A DNA stretch of 34,833 bases. Origin: Gammaproteobacteria bacterium (GTDB lineage Bacteria; Pseudomonadota; Gammaproteobacteria; UBA6429; Thiohalophilaceae). Within the stretch, counting starts at the first letter, position 1; the number at the start of each line of letters is the position of its first letter. The DNA lies in the NCBI GenBank assembly GCA_026197095.1, contig JAPHTF010000166.1, positions 1-34,833 on the forward strand. Reading direction: 5' to 3'. Of this stretch, positions 8,309-16,848 are shown in pieces. The notes under the pieces were generated by a model, which saw only the letters and a program-made list of their open reading frames with translations, had not been told where the DNA came from and searched no databases. Made by a program: the position numbers and the translations under genes.

Positions 8309-8896
8309 TTAATTTTTTACTCTTTGTAATGCAAGCTCTACTTCATTACGTTTAGCCTCACCTAACATCAGTTCTATTAACGTTAAAGAAAAATCCATGG
8401 CGGTTCCAGGGCCTCTTGAGGTGATGACCTTACCATCCACCACAACAGCAGATTCTTCATAAGTGATATTTTTTACAGGAAATTGATCAAGCGCACCGGG
8501 GAAGCTGGTTGCATGTTTACCATCGAGTATTCCAGCTGTTGCCAGCACCCTGGGTGCCGCACAAATCGCTGCCGTGTATTTATTATTAGCTGCTAATTTT
8601 TTTACTATTGTTTGAATGCGCGAATCACTATTTAGATGATCGGCCCCCGGTAAACCACCGGGTAATACGATCATATCGAAATCAATATCTAATACATCAT
8701 CCAATAGCTTATCAGGTATTAACTTCATACCACGGCTCGCGGTGACAACATTACCATCAAGCCCGGCTGTCACAACATTAATACCTGCACGGGTTAATAA
8801 ATCAGTAATAGTAATCGCTTCAAGTTCTTCACAACCCTGCGCTAAAGGGACAAGAACAACCGGCGTGTGAGCTATTGTTGTGCTGGCTTTTTCCAT
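8309..8896 (-). CDS. yajL: DJ-1/PfpI family protein, YajL-like
   Basis: 195 residues with a DJ-1/ThiJ fold. The nucleophile elbow is AAICAAP with C112, the partner acid is E24 in GCEELEA, and IVLPGGLPGADHL is the family's second loop. SRGPGTAMDF near the C-terminus is typical of the YajL/DJ-1 branch. Family members protect proteins and nucleotides from oxidative or carbonyl damage, and the exact activity is disputed. The start overlaps the end of yibQ by 25 bases, so the two are translationally coupled. Unlike the E. coli arrangement, it sits at the end of the gpmI-envC-ctp-yibQ run. Confidence 0.9.
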   Translation of the reverse strand: MEKASTTIAHTPVVLVPLAQGCEELEAITITDLLTRAGINVVTAGLDGNVVTASRGMKLIPDKLLDDVLDIDFDMIVLPGGLPGADHLNSDSRIQTIVKKLAANNKYTAAICAAPRVLATAGILDGKHATSFPGALDQFPVKNITYEESAVVVDGKVITSRGPGTAMDFSLTLIELMLGEAKRNEVELALQRVKN

Positions 8897-9720
8897 AATG
8901 CGAGTTTTCTTTGTTGGCGTAAGCTAATTAATTTCGAGACTGAGACAAGCTTTATTCCTTTGCTCTCTAACTCTGGCAGCCATTTTTCTAATTCAGACAA
9001 TGTAATTTCTTTTGGATGTGCAATGGCCAAAGCTGTTCCATTTTGTTGTGCTTTTTGTATTAACTTTCGAAGTTGTTTTTGTATAAAAATTTTTGAATCT
9101 TCATGATCAATAAAAATATCGCGCTGAATACTGTTTAAACCCTCTGCGCTCGCAACTTTGTGTGCAACACTATCACTTGTCGTTTTACTGTCGACAAAAA
9201 ATAGTTTTTTATCCATCGCAACTTCTTGCATTAGTCTTTTCATCCATAATGGACTTTTAGTTAGCAAGCTACCCATGTGGTTATTAAAACCACTCACATG
9301 AGGAATTGAGTTTATACTTGATAGCAATACTTCATTAAACTTTTTTTCTGTCATGCATTCTGTTAAGCCACCTGGCCCCAGCTTCTTTCCTGCTTCGGCT
9401 TCCATCGGTAAATGCAACATGACTTCTTTGTTTTGTTCATGTGCATTTTGTGACAGTTTATTTACGTGCGGTGCATGCGGTAAAAATGAATATGTTAAAT
9501 CGCCAGGTAAATTTACCGCACGTTGTCCTGATTTAAGACGATAGCCCATATCGTCAATAATAATACTGATGGCAGGCTGGTTTACATTAAGGTTGTTTAT
9601 TACAGGAGGCAGGGGGGTAATTGGAAATTCATTAGCCTGTACCAAAGCTGGAATCAATGGCAGCAGGCTAATGAAAAAAAACGAAATCTTTCTCGAAGGT
9701 ATTGAATTCGCTTTCTTCAC
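8872..9720 (-). CDS. yibQ: YibQ-type divergent polysaccharide deacetylase
   Basis: 282 residues. There is a hydrophobic N-terminal signal (about 10-30, ending near VQA-NE). A divergent polysaccharide deacetylase (DUF610) domain spans about 48-265: ISIIIDDMGYRLKSG, LTYSFLPHAPH, MLHLPMEA, GFNNHMGS and FFVDSKTT are the family's ordered motifs. It is presumed periplasmic; substrate unproven. The position after envC and ctp matches the conserved gammaproteobacterial cluster. It is 11 bases from the ctp stop, and its end overlaps yajL. Confidence 0.93.
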   Translation of the reverse strand: MKKANSIPSRKISFFFISLLPLIPALVQANEFPITPLPPVINNLNVNQPAISIIIDDMGYRLKSGQRAVNLPGDLTYSFLPHAPHVNKLSQNAHEQNKEVMLHLPMEAEAGKKLGPGGLTECMTEKKFNEVLLSSINSIPHVSGFNNHMGSLLTKSPLWMKRLMQEVAMDKKLFFVDSKTTSDSVAHKVASAEGLNSIQRDIFIDHEDSKIFIQKQLRKLIQKAQQNGTALAIAHPKEITLSELEKWLPELESKGIKLVSVSKLISLRQQRKLALWKKPAQQ

Positions 9721-9731
9721 TTTATTTATAA

Positions 9732-11066
9732 TTACCTGTTTTGAATATTCTTAACCAAATGAATACCCTTCAATAAATTTAACGCTTCATATAAGGCATA
9801 ATCTTCTTCGGCTAATTTTAATTTTTCTTCTGTATCCTTACTATCTTTTATCTCAACAGTTTCTTCTTCATCACCATTTTCCAAATGGCCAGATAAATCT
9901 TTTTCTTTAGTTCGCTTCAGGCCATTGTCTTCGTTTTTTGATACTTTTAAATCATTAAGTTCAATATCTGGCGTAATACCCTTTGCCTGAATTGATGTTC
10001 CATTTGGCGTGTAATATCGTGCTGTTGTTAACTTAAGTGCACTGCCATTACCTAAAGGAACCACTGTTTGTACAGAGGCTTTACCAAATGACTGACGGCC
10101 CATAATAATGGCACGTTTATGATCCTGTAAGGCACCTGCCACGATTTCAGAAGCGGAGGCTGAACCACCGTTAATCAAGACTACAATCGGTGCATCATTA
10201 AGTAAGTCCATACCTTTTGCACTATGCGTCATGTTATTCGATTCATCACGACCTTTGATGCTCACTACCACACCATTTTCTAAAAATGCATCTGAAACTT
10301 CAATCGCAGCCGTTAATAACCCGCCGGGATTATTTCGCATATCAAGCACTAAACCTTTCAGATTCTTTTTATTATTTTCTTTTTTCAAACTTGAAAGCGC
10401 TTTGCGTAAATCGGAACCGGTACGTTCCTGAAATGCAGAAATACGAATATAACCAAAGCCTTCTTCTAACGTTTTACTGCGGACACTTTGAACTTTTATA
10501 ATGTCACGTGTTATTTTAATTTTAAGTGGTTTATCTTCACCTTTACGAACAATGGTGAGCAAAATAGTGGTATTCGGTTTGCCACGCATCTCGCTTACGG
10601 CATCTTCAAGACTCATACCCTTCACATTTTTATCATCCAGGCGAATGACTAAATCACCGGCTTTCACACCTGCTCGAGCTGCTGGAGTGTCATCAATAGG
10701 TGATATCACTTTTACAAAGCCGTCTTCCATGCCCACAACAATGCCCAGTCCACCAAATTCTCCACTCGTGCCTTCACGTAAATCGGTAAAGGCTTTTTTA
10801 TCTAAATAAGCTGAATGAGGATCCAGCCCGCTAAGCAAGCCACGGATCGCATTTTCCAGTAGCTCTTTATCCTTAACTTCTTCAACATAATTTTCTTTAA
10901 TTTTGCCAAACACTTCACTTAAAGAACGAATGTCTTCAAGTGGAATTGACTGTGCAGAATGCCTTGAGTTTTCTCTTTCAGCTAAAACGCCCTGACCCAC
11001 CGCCAGCATGACGCCGAGCATTAGCCCTAAACCAAGAATAAGAGTGTTTCGTGTCATGCTTTTCAT
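9732..11066 (-). CDS. ctpA: S41 carboxy-terminal processing protease with PDZ domain
   Basis: 444 residues. An N-terminal membrane segment or signal lies at about 8-29 (TLILGLGLMLGVMLAVGQGV). The PDZ domain is about 95-165 and includes GEFGGLGIVVGM. The S41 core holds the catalytic Ser in GGSASASEIVAG and the Lys in GRQSFGKASVQT four turns later. The last 70 residues are charged (EDNGLKRTKEKD, EEETVEIKD). It is a periplasmic protease that trims the C-termini of envelope proteins and, in related species, controls murein hydrolases. It sits between envC and yibQ, as in many gammaproteobacteria outside the enterics, and a murein-remodelling role fits. 302 bases separate it from envC. Confidence 0.95.
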   Translation of the reverse strand: MKSMTRNTLILGLGLMLGVMLAVGQGVLAERENSRHSAQSIPLEDIRSLSEVFGKIKENYVEEVKDKELLENAIRGLLSGLDPHSAYLDKKAFTDLREGTSGEFGGLGIVVGMEDGFVKVISPIDDTPAARAGVKAGDLVIRLDDKNVKGMSLEDAVSEMRGKPNTTILLTIVRKGEDKPLKIKITRDIIKVQSVRSKTLEEGFGYIRISAFQERTGSDLRKALSSLKKENNKKNLKGLVLDMRNNPGGLLTAAIEVSDAFLENGVVVSIKGRDESNNMTHSAKGMDLLNDAPIVVLINGGSASASEIVAGALQDHKRAIIMGRQSFGKASVQTVVPLGNGSALKLTTARYYTPNGTSIQAKGITPDIELNDLKVSKNEDNGLKRTKEKDLSGHLENGDEEETVEIKDSKDTEEKLKLAEEDYALYEALNLLKGIHLVKNIQNR

Positions 11067-11368
11067 TAACTGTCCTTTATCCTAAAACTGATATCTATCA
11101 GTACCATTTCTAATGCTTTTTGCCAAAGTATCACAATACCTTGTTGATTTTAAAGCAAAATCAACAAATTGCTTGATTTGCGCCACCTAGATGCCAAGGA
11201 CGCCAAAAATTCTAAAAAAACATCTTTAACCACAGAGGGCTCTGGGGTTCACAGAGAAAATAAATCGATTAACCTCCGTGTAACTCTGGGGTCCTCTGTG
11301 GTTCGATTTTTTTGATTCTTACTTAATATCCTGCTGTCCCTAGCCTTGGCATCCTGGCAGTAAAAAAT
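11067..11368. other. Intergenic region between ctp and envC holding a composite palindrome
   Basis: 302 bases. No coding sequence is seen. It contains the nested inverted repeat described at 11190-11353. Ctp would be read through it on the minus strand from envC, or from a promoter in the 11067-11180 part, which is AT-rich with a TTGATTTT repeat but no clear consensus. Confidence 0.5.
11190..11353. repeat. Dispersed palindromic repeat, copy 2, with outer inverted arms
   Basis: The inner arms are AACCACAGAGG (11228-11238) and its exact complement CCTCTGTGGTT (11293-11303), with imperfect pairing continuing inward. The outer arms are GATGCCAAGG (11190-11199) and CCTTGGCATC (11344-11353), also exact complements. 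The 13-mer at 11291-11303 is identical to 251-263. The whole can fold into a long cruciform or RNA hairpin. No transposase is present. Confidence 0.65.
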
Positions 11369-12589
11369 TTAACCTCGGCACCACTTTGTCGGGTTACTCG
11401 GCTGCCCTTTAACACGCACCTCAAAGTACAAGCCACTATCGGCCTGGCCACCACTACGCCCCACGGTCGCAATAACCTCACCTTCTTCAACCCAGTCGCC
11501 TGTCCCTTTATATAGTGCCTGGTTGTAGCCATACAAGGTCATATAGCCTTCACCATGATCGATAATCACCAGCATGCCATAACCGCGTAACCAATCTGCG
11601 TAGGCAACTCGACCATGTGATATTGCCTTTACCTCGTTACCTTCTGCGCTAGGTATGAGTACCCCATTCCATTTAAGATTTGCTGCCTGACGTGATTTAC
11701 CAAAGAGCCGTTTAACGTTACCTTGCACTGGCCACTGTAATCGACCACGGCGTTTACTAAAGGTTTCACGTTTGTCGATTTCCGTTAACGTCGACGGCAT
11801 AATATTGTGAATTTCTTTTAATAACTGTTGTAATAACGCCTCATCTGCAGCCAGCTTTTTCAATCGCGTGCCTTGCTGAGCAATATCTTTTTCCATCGCT
11901 TTAACAATTTTACTGCGATCGATAAAATCATCTTCTAATTTTTGTTTTTCAACTTGTTGCTGCTTACGTGAAACTCTTAGTTCATTAGTTTTTGTTTTTA
12001 CCTGGCGGGTCAGGCTATCAAGTTTCTCAATGCTAATTAGCGCTTCATCAATATGGTGGCTACGTGCTTTATGAAAATAATCATAATACGTTAGCGTTCG
12101 GCCAATTGCTGCAGGGTTTTCCTGGTTTAAAAGTAACTTAAGGTATTCCTGGCGTCCGATCATGTAAGCTGCTCGGATTTGCTGGCTTAAAATATTACGC
12201 TGGCTGGCAAGTTCATTTCTGGTTTGCTGTTGCTGTTGTTTTAATTTTATTAGCTCACGATTCTGTTTACCTAAATGCCGATTAATTTTCCTTAAAATAT
12301 AGGCACGTTCACCAATACGTACTTCAATATCTTTTAAAAATTTTGTCGCTGAATCTTTTTCTTGCTGTTTTTGTTCGAGGCTTTGACGCAGCTCAGCCAT
12401 ACGCTTGCGTAATTTTTCAAGCTCACGCTTTTTCTCCTGGCGTTGGTTGAAATCTAAACCTGAAGCAGGTTCATCATCAAAATTAGCCTGTATAACAGGG
12501 TGAAATGAAAGGAAAAGAACAAAGAGATAAATAACACCTCTGATTGATTTTATTCGAACCGAATATCTTCGTTCAGGGGTATTTACCAT
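11369..12589 (-). CDS. envC: EnvC-like murein hydrolase activator
   Basis: 406 residues. A signal segment at about 17-36 ends near VIQA-NF. A long coiled coil (about 48-270) is rich in K, E, Q and R. A LytM/M23 domain covers about 285-406. The metal-binding residues of active M23 enzymes are missing: the HxxxD position reads PSAEGNEV and the HxH position reads LYFEV. This is the degenerate pattern of EnvC, which activates the amidases AmiA/AmiB at the septum rather than cutting murein itself. The gpmI stop TGA is directly followed by this ATG, so translation is coupled. Confidence 0.95.
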   Translation of the reverse strand: MVNTPERRYSVRIKSIRGVIYLFVLFLSFHPVIQANFDDEPASGLDFNQRQEKKRELEKLRKRMAELRQSLEQKQQEKDSATKFLKDIEVRIGERAYILRKINRHLGKQNRELIKLKQQQQQTRNELASQRNILSQQIRAAYMIGRQEYLKLLLNQENPAAIGRTLTYYDYFHKARSHHIDEALISIEKLDSLTRQVKTKTNELRVSRKQQQVEKQKLEDDFIDRSKIVKAMEKDIAQQGTRLKKLAADEALLQQLLKEIHNIMPSTLTEIDKRETFSKRRGRLQWPVQGNVKRLFGKSRQAANLKWNGVLIPSAEGNEVKAISHGRVAYADWLRGYGMLVIIDHGEGYMTLYGYNQALYKGTGDWVEEGEVIATVGRSGGQADSGLYFEVRVKGQPSNPTKWCRG

Positions 12590-14161
12590 TCAAATCAGGC
12601 TCGGTTGGTTGTCATCTTCAACAGGTCCGATCAAAGAGCGCCCGGTCATTTCAGTTGGCTTTTCAATGCCCATTAAATAAAGCATGGTTGGGGCAACATC
12701 GGATAACGCGCCACTGCTTTCCATCTTAGCTTCGCGACCAAAATAGACAAAAGGCACAGGGTTTGTTGTATGTGCGGTATGCGGCTGGCCTGTTTCTTTA
12801 TCAAACATCTTTTCCGCGTTACCGTGGTCAGCAGTAATTAACATCTCACCACCTGCCTTCTCAATCGAAACGAGTAAGCGCGCTATACAATCATCAATTG
12901 TTTCAATGGCTTTTACTGCGGCATTAAAGTTACCACTATGCCCTACCATATCCGGATTAGCATAGTTGCAAATAATCACATCGTATTTACCACTTTCCAT
13001 CGCTTCAACCATGTGATCAGTTAACTTGATCGCATTCATTTCAGGTTGTTGATCATAGGTCGCGACATTGGGAGACGGTACTAAAATGCGTTCTTCAAAC
13101 TCAAAAGGTTCTTCACGTCCACCATTGAAGAAAAAAGTCACATGGGCATACTTTTCAGTTTCGGCAATACGCAGTTGGTGCATCCCCAGCTGAGAAATGT
13201 AATCCCCAAAAACATTGGTTAACCGTTCCGCAGGATAAGCAACCGGAATATCATATTCAGAATGGTATTCAGTAAGGCTGGTGAAGCGACCTAACTTCGG
13301 CACACGCTTTCGTTCAAAAGCATCGAAATCAGCTTCAATAAACGGACGAGTAATTTGACGGGCACGATCAGAACGGTAATTCATAAAAATAACAACATCG
13401 CCGTCTTCAACTCTAACCGGTGATCCACCCTCTTTTACAATGGCCGTTGCTTTAACAAATTCATCGTTTTCACCGCGCTCATAAGCATCTTCGAGTGCTT
13501 CCATGGCTGAAGTGGCCTGAAACTCACCAATACCATCAGTAATTAATTCATACGCGCTTTGAATCCGCGGCCAACGGTGATCCCGATCCATGGCGTAATA
13601 ACGCCCTATAACTGAAGCGAATTGGCCATTACCGAATTCATCAAACTTTTCTTGCATCAAGTTTATCGAATCTGCAGCACTTTTAGGGGGGGTATCACGA
13701 CCATCAAGAAAAGCGTGTAAATAAACGTTTTTAACGCCTTTTTCCACTGCCAGCTGGCACATGGCATGAATGTGCTCTTCATGACTGTGTACGCCGCCGG
13801 GGGACAACAATCCCAAAATATGGACCGCTTTGTTATTCGCTACGGCGAGTTCTACGGATTCAACCAGGGTATCGTTAGTAAAAAATGAGCCCGTTTTAAT
13901 CGAACGGCTGACGCGAGTGTATTCCTGATAAACCACACGACCTGCACCCAGGTTTAAATGACCTACTTCAGAATTACCCATTTGCTCAGCAGGCAGCCCT
14001 ACTTCCGCGCCTGAGCCTTTTATAAATGTGTGAGGGTGCTCATTCCACAGCTTGTCCCAGGTGGGTTTATGTGCGGAGGCAATGGCATTACCCTCTATTT
14101 CATCTGAATGGCCAAACCCATCCAGAATGACTAAAACAATTGGTTTTAAATTCAATGACAT
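12590..14161 (-). CDS. gpmI: 2,3-bisphosphoglycerate-independent phosphoglycerate mutase
   Basis: 523 residues, slightly longer than the usual 510-515. It converts 3-phosphoglycerate and 2-phosphoglycerate in the cytosol with Mn as cofactor. VLVILDGFG at the N-terminus binds metal; the phosphoserine nucleophile is S64 in [16 protein letters not shown]. Further family motifs are [45 protein letters not shown] and [11 protein letters not shown]. It is the first gene of the gpmI-envC-ctp-yibQ-yajL run, and it is divergent from the ArsR-type regulator. The shared 241-base gap must hold both promoters. Confidence 0.97.
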   Translation of the reverse strand: MSLNLKPIVLVILDGFGHSDEIEGNAIASAHKPTWDKLWNEHPHTFIKGSGAEVGLPAEQMGNSEVGHLNLGAGRVVYQEYTRVSRSIKTGSFFTNDTLVESVELAVANNKAVHILGLLSPGGVHSHEEHIHAMCQLAVEKGVKNVYLHAFLDGRDTPPKSAADSINLMQEKFDEFGNGQFASVIGRYYAMDRDHRWPRIQSAYELITDGIGEFQATSAMEALEDAYERGENDEFVKATAIVKEGGSPVRVEDGDVVIFMNYRSDRARQITRPFIEADFDAFERKRVPKLGRFTSLTEYHSEYDIPVAYPAERLTNVFGDYISQLGMHQLRIAETEKYAHVTFFFNGGREEPFEFEERILVPSPNVATYDQQPEMNAIKLTDHMVEAMESGKYDVIICNYANPDMVGHSGNFNAAVKAIETIDDCIARLLVSIEKAGGEMLITADHGNAEKMFDKETGQPHTAHTTNPVPFVYFGREAKMESSGALSDVAPTMLYLMGIEKPTEMTGRSLIGPVEDDNQPSLI

Positions 14162-14250
14162 AGCTTTTTAATTACTTATTACCATAAATTGTATTTTAGA
14201 CATATTCTAAAAAAAATCTAATTAATACGCTAGGATACCGATTTTGCGAG

Positions 14251-14268
14251 TTGAATAGAAGAATTCAA
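14251..14268. promoter_or_regulatory. Candidate operator, 6-6-6 inverted repeat
   Basis: TTGAAT (14251-14256) and ATTCAA (14263-14268) are exact inverted repeats separated by 6 bases, in the gap between divergent gpmI and the ArsR-type gene. It lies about 40 bases upstream of the putative -10 at 14308. Binding by the ArsR-type protein is a guess from position and symmetry. Confidence 0.35.
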
Positions 14269-14300
14269 TTAAATATTAATTAACCCTTCTCAAACGAGTG

Positions 14301-14313
14301 ATTATTGTATAAT
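14301..14313 (+). promoter_or_regulatory. Probable -10 element of the ArsR-type gene, with overlapping palindrome
   Basis: TATAAT at 14308-14313 is a consensus -10 box, 90 bases before the ATG. It is part of the palindrome ATTAT-TGT-ATAAT. A weak -35 (CCTTCT, 17-base spacing) precedes it. Overlap of a palindrome with the -10 is typical of ArsR-family autorepression. Confidence 0.45.
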
Positions 14314-14402
14314 GTTTTGTTAATAAAGAGCAGACTCCGATTTGTTAGAAATCAGGGTTTAAAGCCAATTATAAAATATTATTTAATTTGGGGATTCCAG
14401 AA

Positions 14403-14738
14403 ATGGATGGACTTGCTATGACTGAAACATCACTTCCAGCATTAATGACGCAGGATGACGACATTGAGCGTGCTTCACGTTCACTAAAAGCCATGTCGCA
14501 CCCTTTACGCTTAAAAATACTGTGTACGCTTGGGGATCAGGAGATTAGTGTTCAAGATATCGTTGAGCATGTTGGGACATCACAAAGTAATATTTCTCAA
14601 CATTTAGCAATTTTACGCGATAAAGGTATCCTGTTTTCACGAAAAGACGCCAATCGCGTGTATTACAAAGTGGGTGATACACGAACTTTGCGCCTGATTG
14701 ATATGATGCGTGAAGTTTTTTGTTCAGCTGAGCTTTAA
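14403..14738 (+). CDS. ArsR-family regulator with the SqrR/BigR cysteine pair
   Basis: 111 residues from the ATG at 14403, which has GGGGA eight bases upstream; a TTG 15 bases earlier is less likely. It has a winged helix-turn-helix: SLKAMSHPLRLKIL, recognition helix SQSNISQHLAIL, wing FSRKDANRVYYKV. The metal-binding ELCVCDL motif is replaced by EISVQDIV, so it is not a classical arsenic or zinc sensor. It has exactly two Cys, C41 in the second helix (KILCTL) and C107 in the last helix (REVFCS). These positions match the persulfide-sensing pair of SqrR/BigR/YgaV. The next genes are DUF2892 and a rhodanese, the same pairing as ygaV-ygaP. A sulfide/persulfide-responsive repressor is the best reading, inferred but well supported. 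Confidence 0.85.
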   Translation: MDGLAMTETSLPALMTQDDDIERASRSLKAMSHPLRLKILCTLGDQEISVQDIVEHVGTSQSNISQHLAILRDKGILFSRKDANRVYYKVGDTRTLRLIDMMREVFCSAEL

Positions 14739-14807
14739 AATTCACTTTATACCCCCCATATCCAAGGGTATTCTCAACAACATTAACTTAATTTGTAAGG
14801 TGTAACT

Positions 14808-15023
14808 ATGTCTATTACTCGCAAAATTCGCATTATGGCCGGCTTCGTTGTTTTATTGTCATTAGCACTTGGTGTTCAAGCGAGCCCAATCTTTCAAAAT
14901 GTTAACTGGTTATGGTTAACCGCTTTTGCTGGATTTAACTTATTCCAAAGTGGCATTACCGGTTTTTGTTTACCAGAAATTGTTTTAAAGAAAATGGGTA
15001 AAGACTGCGATTCTTGCTCTTAA
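14808..15023 (+). CDS. DUF2892 (YgaP C-terminal-like) membrane protein
   Basis: 71 residues with two membrane segments, about 9-25 and 32-52. The core FNLFQSGITGFCLPEIVLKKMG matches the GFNLxQxxxTGFCP/ILxKLG pattern of DUF2892, the domain that anchors the rhodanese YgaP in E. coli. Here it is a separate protein. The tail ends in CDSCS, a CxxC pair that could carry persulfide or bind metal. It is 69 bases after the ArsR-type gene, with AAGGTGT before the ATG, so it is probably the regulator's co-transcribed target. A terminator follows. Confidence 0.85.
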   Translation: MSITRKIRIMAGFVVLLSLALGVQASPIFQNVNWLWLTAFAGFNLFQSGITGFCLPEIVLKKMGKDCDSCS

Positions 15024-15082
15024 TATTTAAGCTATGATCTAGTGAAACTGTCATCACTAGGTGCAAATATTTCAAATAAACT

Positions 15083-15114
15083 ACCCGTGGTTGATTTTAT
15101 AGCCACGGGTTTTT
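15083..15114 (+). terminator. Rho-independent terminator after the DUF2892 gene
   Basis: Stem ACCCGTGG (15083-15090) and CCACGGGT (15103-15110), with weaker inner pairs, then TTTT. It separates the regulator-DUF2892 unit from the rhodanese gene; only 33 bases remain for a separate promoter, so partial read-through is plausible. Confidence 0.85.
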
Positions 15115-15147
15115 AATTCTATATACTTAATCTAAGCCGCGAAAACC

Positions 15148-15573
15148 ATGAATCAACTTATTACATTTACCAGCAATAACACCATTCTTGTTATTTCTAT
15201 TCTGATCGTTTCACTCATGCTTATCTACAGCTTTATCGGTGAAAAATTACGTGGCTACAGCTCAGTATCCCCTGTGCAAAGCACACAAATGATTAACCGT
15301 GATGATGCCATCATGCTTGATGTACGGGAAATTAATGAATATAGCGAAGGCCATATTATTAATTCGGTACATATCCCACTTTCAAACTTAAATTCACGAA
15401 TGTCAGAACTTGATAAGCATAAGTCACAAAAGGTGATTGTTGCTTGTCGTTCTGGTCACCGTTCTTCGAACGCGTGCGCAAACCTGAAGAAAAATGGTTT
15501 TGAACAAGTGTTTAATTTGAGTGGTGGTGTAATGGCATGGCAAAATGCCAACCTGCCATTAATTAAAAAATAG
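15148..15573 (+). CDS. yibN: Membrane-anchored rhodanese, YibN-like
   Basis: 141 residues. One N-terminal membrane segment, about 8-29 (NTILVISILIVSLMLIYSFIG), precedes a single rhodanese domain, about 43-138. The catalytic loop is ACRSGHRSSNA with C100; the six-residue loop fits sulfur transfer. DVREINEYSEGHI is the conserved N-terminal motif. It sits next to grxC-secB-gpsA, as yibN does in E. coli. The sulfur donor and acceptor are unknown. The neighbouring thiol-disulfide proteins and the ArsR/DUF2892 pair suggest persulfide handling at the inner membrane. Confidence 0.92.
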   Translation: MNQLITFTSNNTILVISILIVSLMLIYSFIGEKLRGYSSVSPVQSTQMINRDDAIMLDVREINEYSEGHIINSVHIPLSNLNSRMSELDKHKSQKVIVACRSGHRSSNACANLKKNGFEQVFNLSGGVMAWQNANLPLIKK

Positions 15574-15610
15574 ATTTAATGTACCTAAATATTTAAAGAG
15601 ATTATTTGTT

Positions 15611-15865
15611 ATGCCTAAAGTCGAAATTTTCTGTACTCCATTTTGTCCATATTGCATTCGAGCAAAAAAGTTACTCGATAGTAAAAATGTTGAATATGAA
15701 GAAATCCGTATTGATCTTGAACCTGCGCGTCAGGATGAAATGGTTGCACGTGCTAAACGTACTTCTGTTCCACAAATTTTTATTGATGATTATCACGTCG
15801 GTGGTTGTGATGATTTATTTGAACTTGAAGCTGAAGGTACTCTCGATTCACGTTTAGGATTGTAA
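15611..15865 (+). CDS. grxC: Glutaredoxin 3
   Basis: 84 residues, the usual length of GrxC. The active site CPYC is at 12-15, preceded by C8; TSVPQIFID holds the cis-Pro, and HVGGCDDLFELE binds glutathione. It reduces disulfides and mixed disulfides with glutathione in the cytosol. It is 38 bases after the rhodanese and 7 before trxC, in the conserved grxC-secB-gpsA order. Confidence 0.96.
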   Translation: MPKVEIFCTPFCPYCIRAKKLLDSKNVEYEEIRIDLEPARQDEMVARAKRTSVPQIFIDDYHVGGCDDLFELEAEGTLDSRLGL

Positions 15866-15872
15866 GTAAACT

Positions 15873-16328
15873 ATGAGCCAAAGCGTACATATTGTTTGCC
15901 CACATTGCGACAGCATTAACCGCCTCCCTGCTGAAAAAATTTCAGCACATAATCAATCTGCTCAAGCGGCAAAATGCGGTAAATGTAAAAATACTTTATT
16001 TAATGGCGAAGTACTCGAGCTGAATGCAGGCAACTTCAGTAAGCATGTATCACGTAACGATATACCCGTGCTGGTTGATTTTTGGGCACCCTGGTGCGGA
16101 CCCTGTAAAATGATGGCACCCATTTTTGCCCAGGCCGCTCAACAATTACAACCTCAAATTCGTGTTGCAAAAGTGAATACCGAAGCAGAGCAACAACTCG
16201 CTGCACAATTTCAAATACGCAGCATTCCTACTCTGGCTATTTTTAAACAGGGAAAAGAAATTGCCCGCACCGCAGGTGCAATGGATTTACAAAGTCTCAT
16301 TAGCTGGGTTAAACAAAATTCAAATTAA
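15873..16328 (+). CDS. trxC: Thioredoxin 2 with N-terminal zinc ribbon
   Basis: 151 residues. A zinc-binding domain with C9-x2-C12 and C35-x2-C38 precedes a thioredoxin fold with WCGPC at 74-78 and cis-Pro in SIPTLAIF. This is the TrxC layout, an oxidative-stress thioredoxin. It lies between grxC and secB, an addition to the enteric yibN-grxC-secB-gpsA order. The ribosome site is weak and only 7 bases separate it from grxC, so coupling is likely. Confidence 0.95.
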   Translation: MSQSVHIVCPHCDSINRLPAEKISAHNQSAQAAKCGKCKNTLFNGEVLELNAGNFSKHVSRNDIPVLVDFWAPWCGPCKMMAPIFAQAAQQLQPQIRVAKVNTEAEQQLAAQFQIRSIPTLAIFKQGKEIARTAGAMDLQSLISWVKQNSN

Positions 16329-16377
16329 TTCATACTCATTTTAAATTGAGTCAAACACAATCAATTCAGGAACCAAC

Positions 16378-16845
16378 ATGTCTGATACAAAAGAAACGAC
16401 TAACGAAAACACTGAACCGCATTTTTCAATTGAAAAAATTTATTTAAAAGATGTTTCTTTTGAATCACCTTCCGCACCAGGCGTTTTTACTCAAGACTGG
16501 ACTCCAGAAATAAATATGGATCTTAATTCTCAAGGCCACGCGGTTGAAAATAGCGTTTTTGAAGTTGAGTTAAGTATCACTGTTACGGCAAAAAATAATG
16601 ATAAAACAGCGTTCTTAGTTGAAATTAAACAATGCGGAATTTTTACTATTAGTGGAATGGATGATGCTAACTTAAACGGTATGTTAGGAAGCTTTTGTCC
16701 AAACCTTTTATTCCCCTATGCACGTGAAGCCGTATCTGATCTTGTAACGAAAGGTGGCTTCCCACAATTATTACTTGCGCCGGTTAATTTTGATGCTATT
16801 TATGCACAACATTTGCAAAACAGTGAAGGTGCAACAGTTAACTAA
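16378..16845 (+). CDS. secB: SecB, protein-export chaperone
   Basis: 155 residues, the normal length. FSIEKIYLKDVSFESPSAP near 17-35 and the YAREAVSDLVTKGGFPQLLLAPVNFDAIY block near 120-146 are SecB hallmarks. It is a homotetramer that holds precursors unfolded and hands them to SecA. AGGA lies 7 bases before the ATG. It is followed by gpsA after only 3 bases. Confidence 0.97.
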   Translation: MSDTKETTNENTEPHFSIEKIYLKDVSFESPSAPGVFTQDWTPEINMDLNSQGHAVENSVFEVELSITVTAKNNDKTAFLVEIKQCGIFTISGMDDANLNGMLGSFCPNLLFPYAREAVSDLVTKGGFPQLLLAPVNFDAIYAQHLQNSEGATVN

Positions 16846-16848
16846 AGC

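Noticed and set aside
11369-12589. Active M23 endopeptidase
   Set aside because: Metal-binding His and Asp of the LytM motifs are replaced, so it is EnvC-type activator rather than an enzyme.
14749-14771. Terminator after the ArsR-type gene
   Set aside because: ATACCC/GGGTAT gives only six pairs with a long loop and no T-run; the DUF2892 gene follows closely, so co-transcription is likelier.
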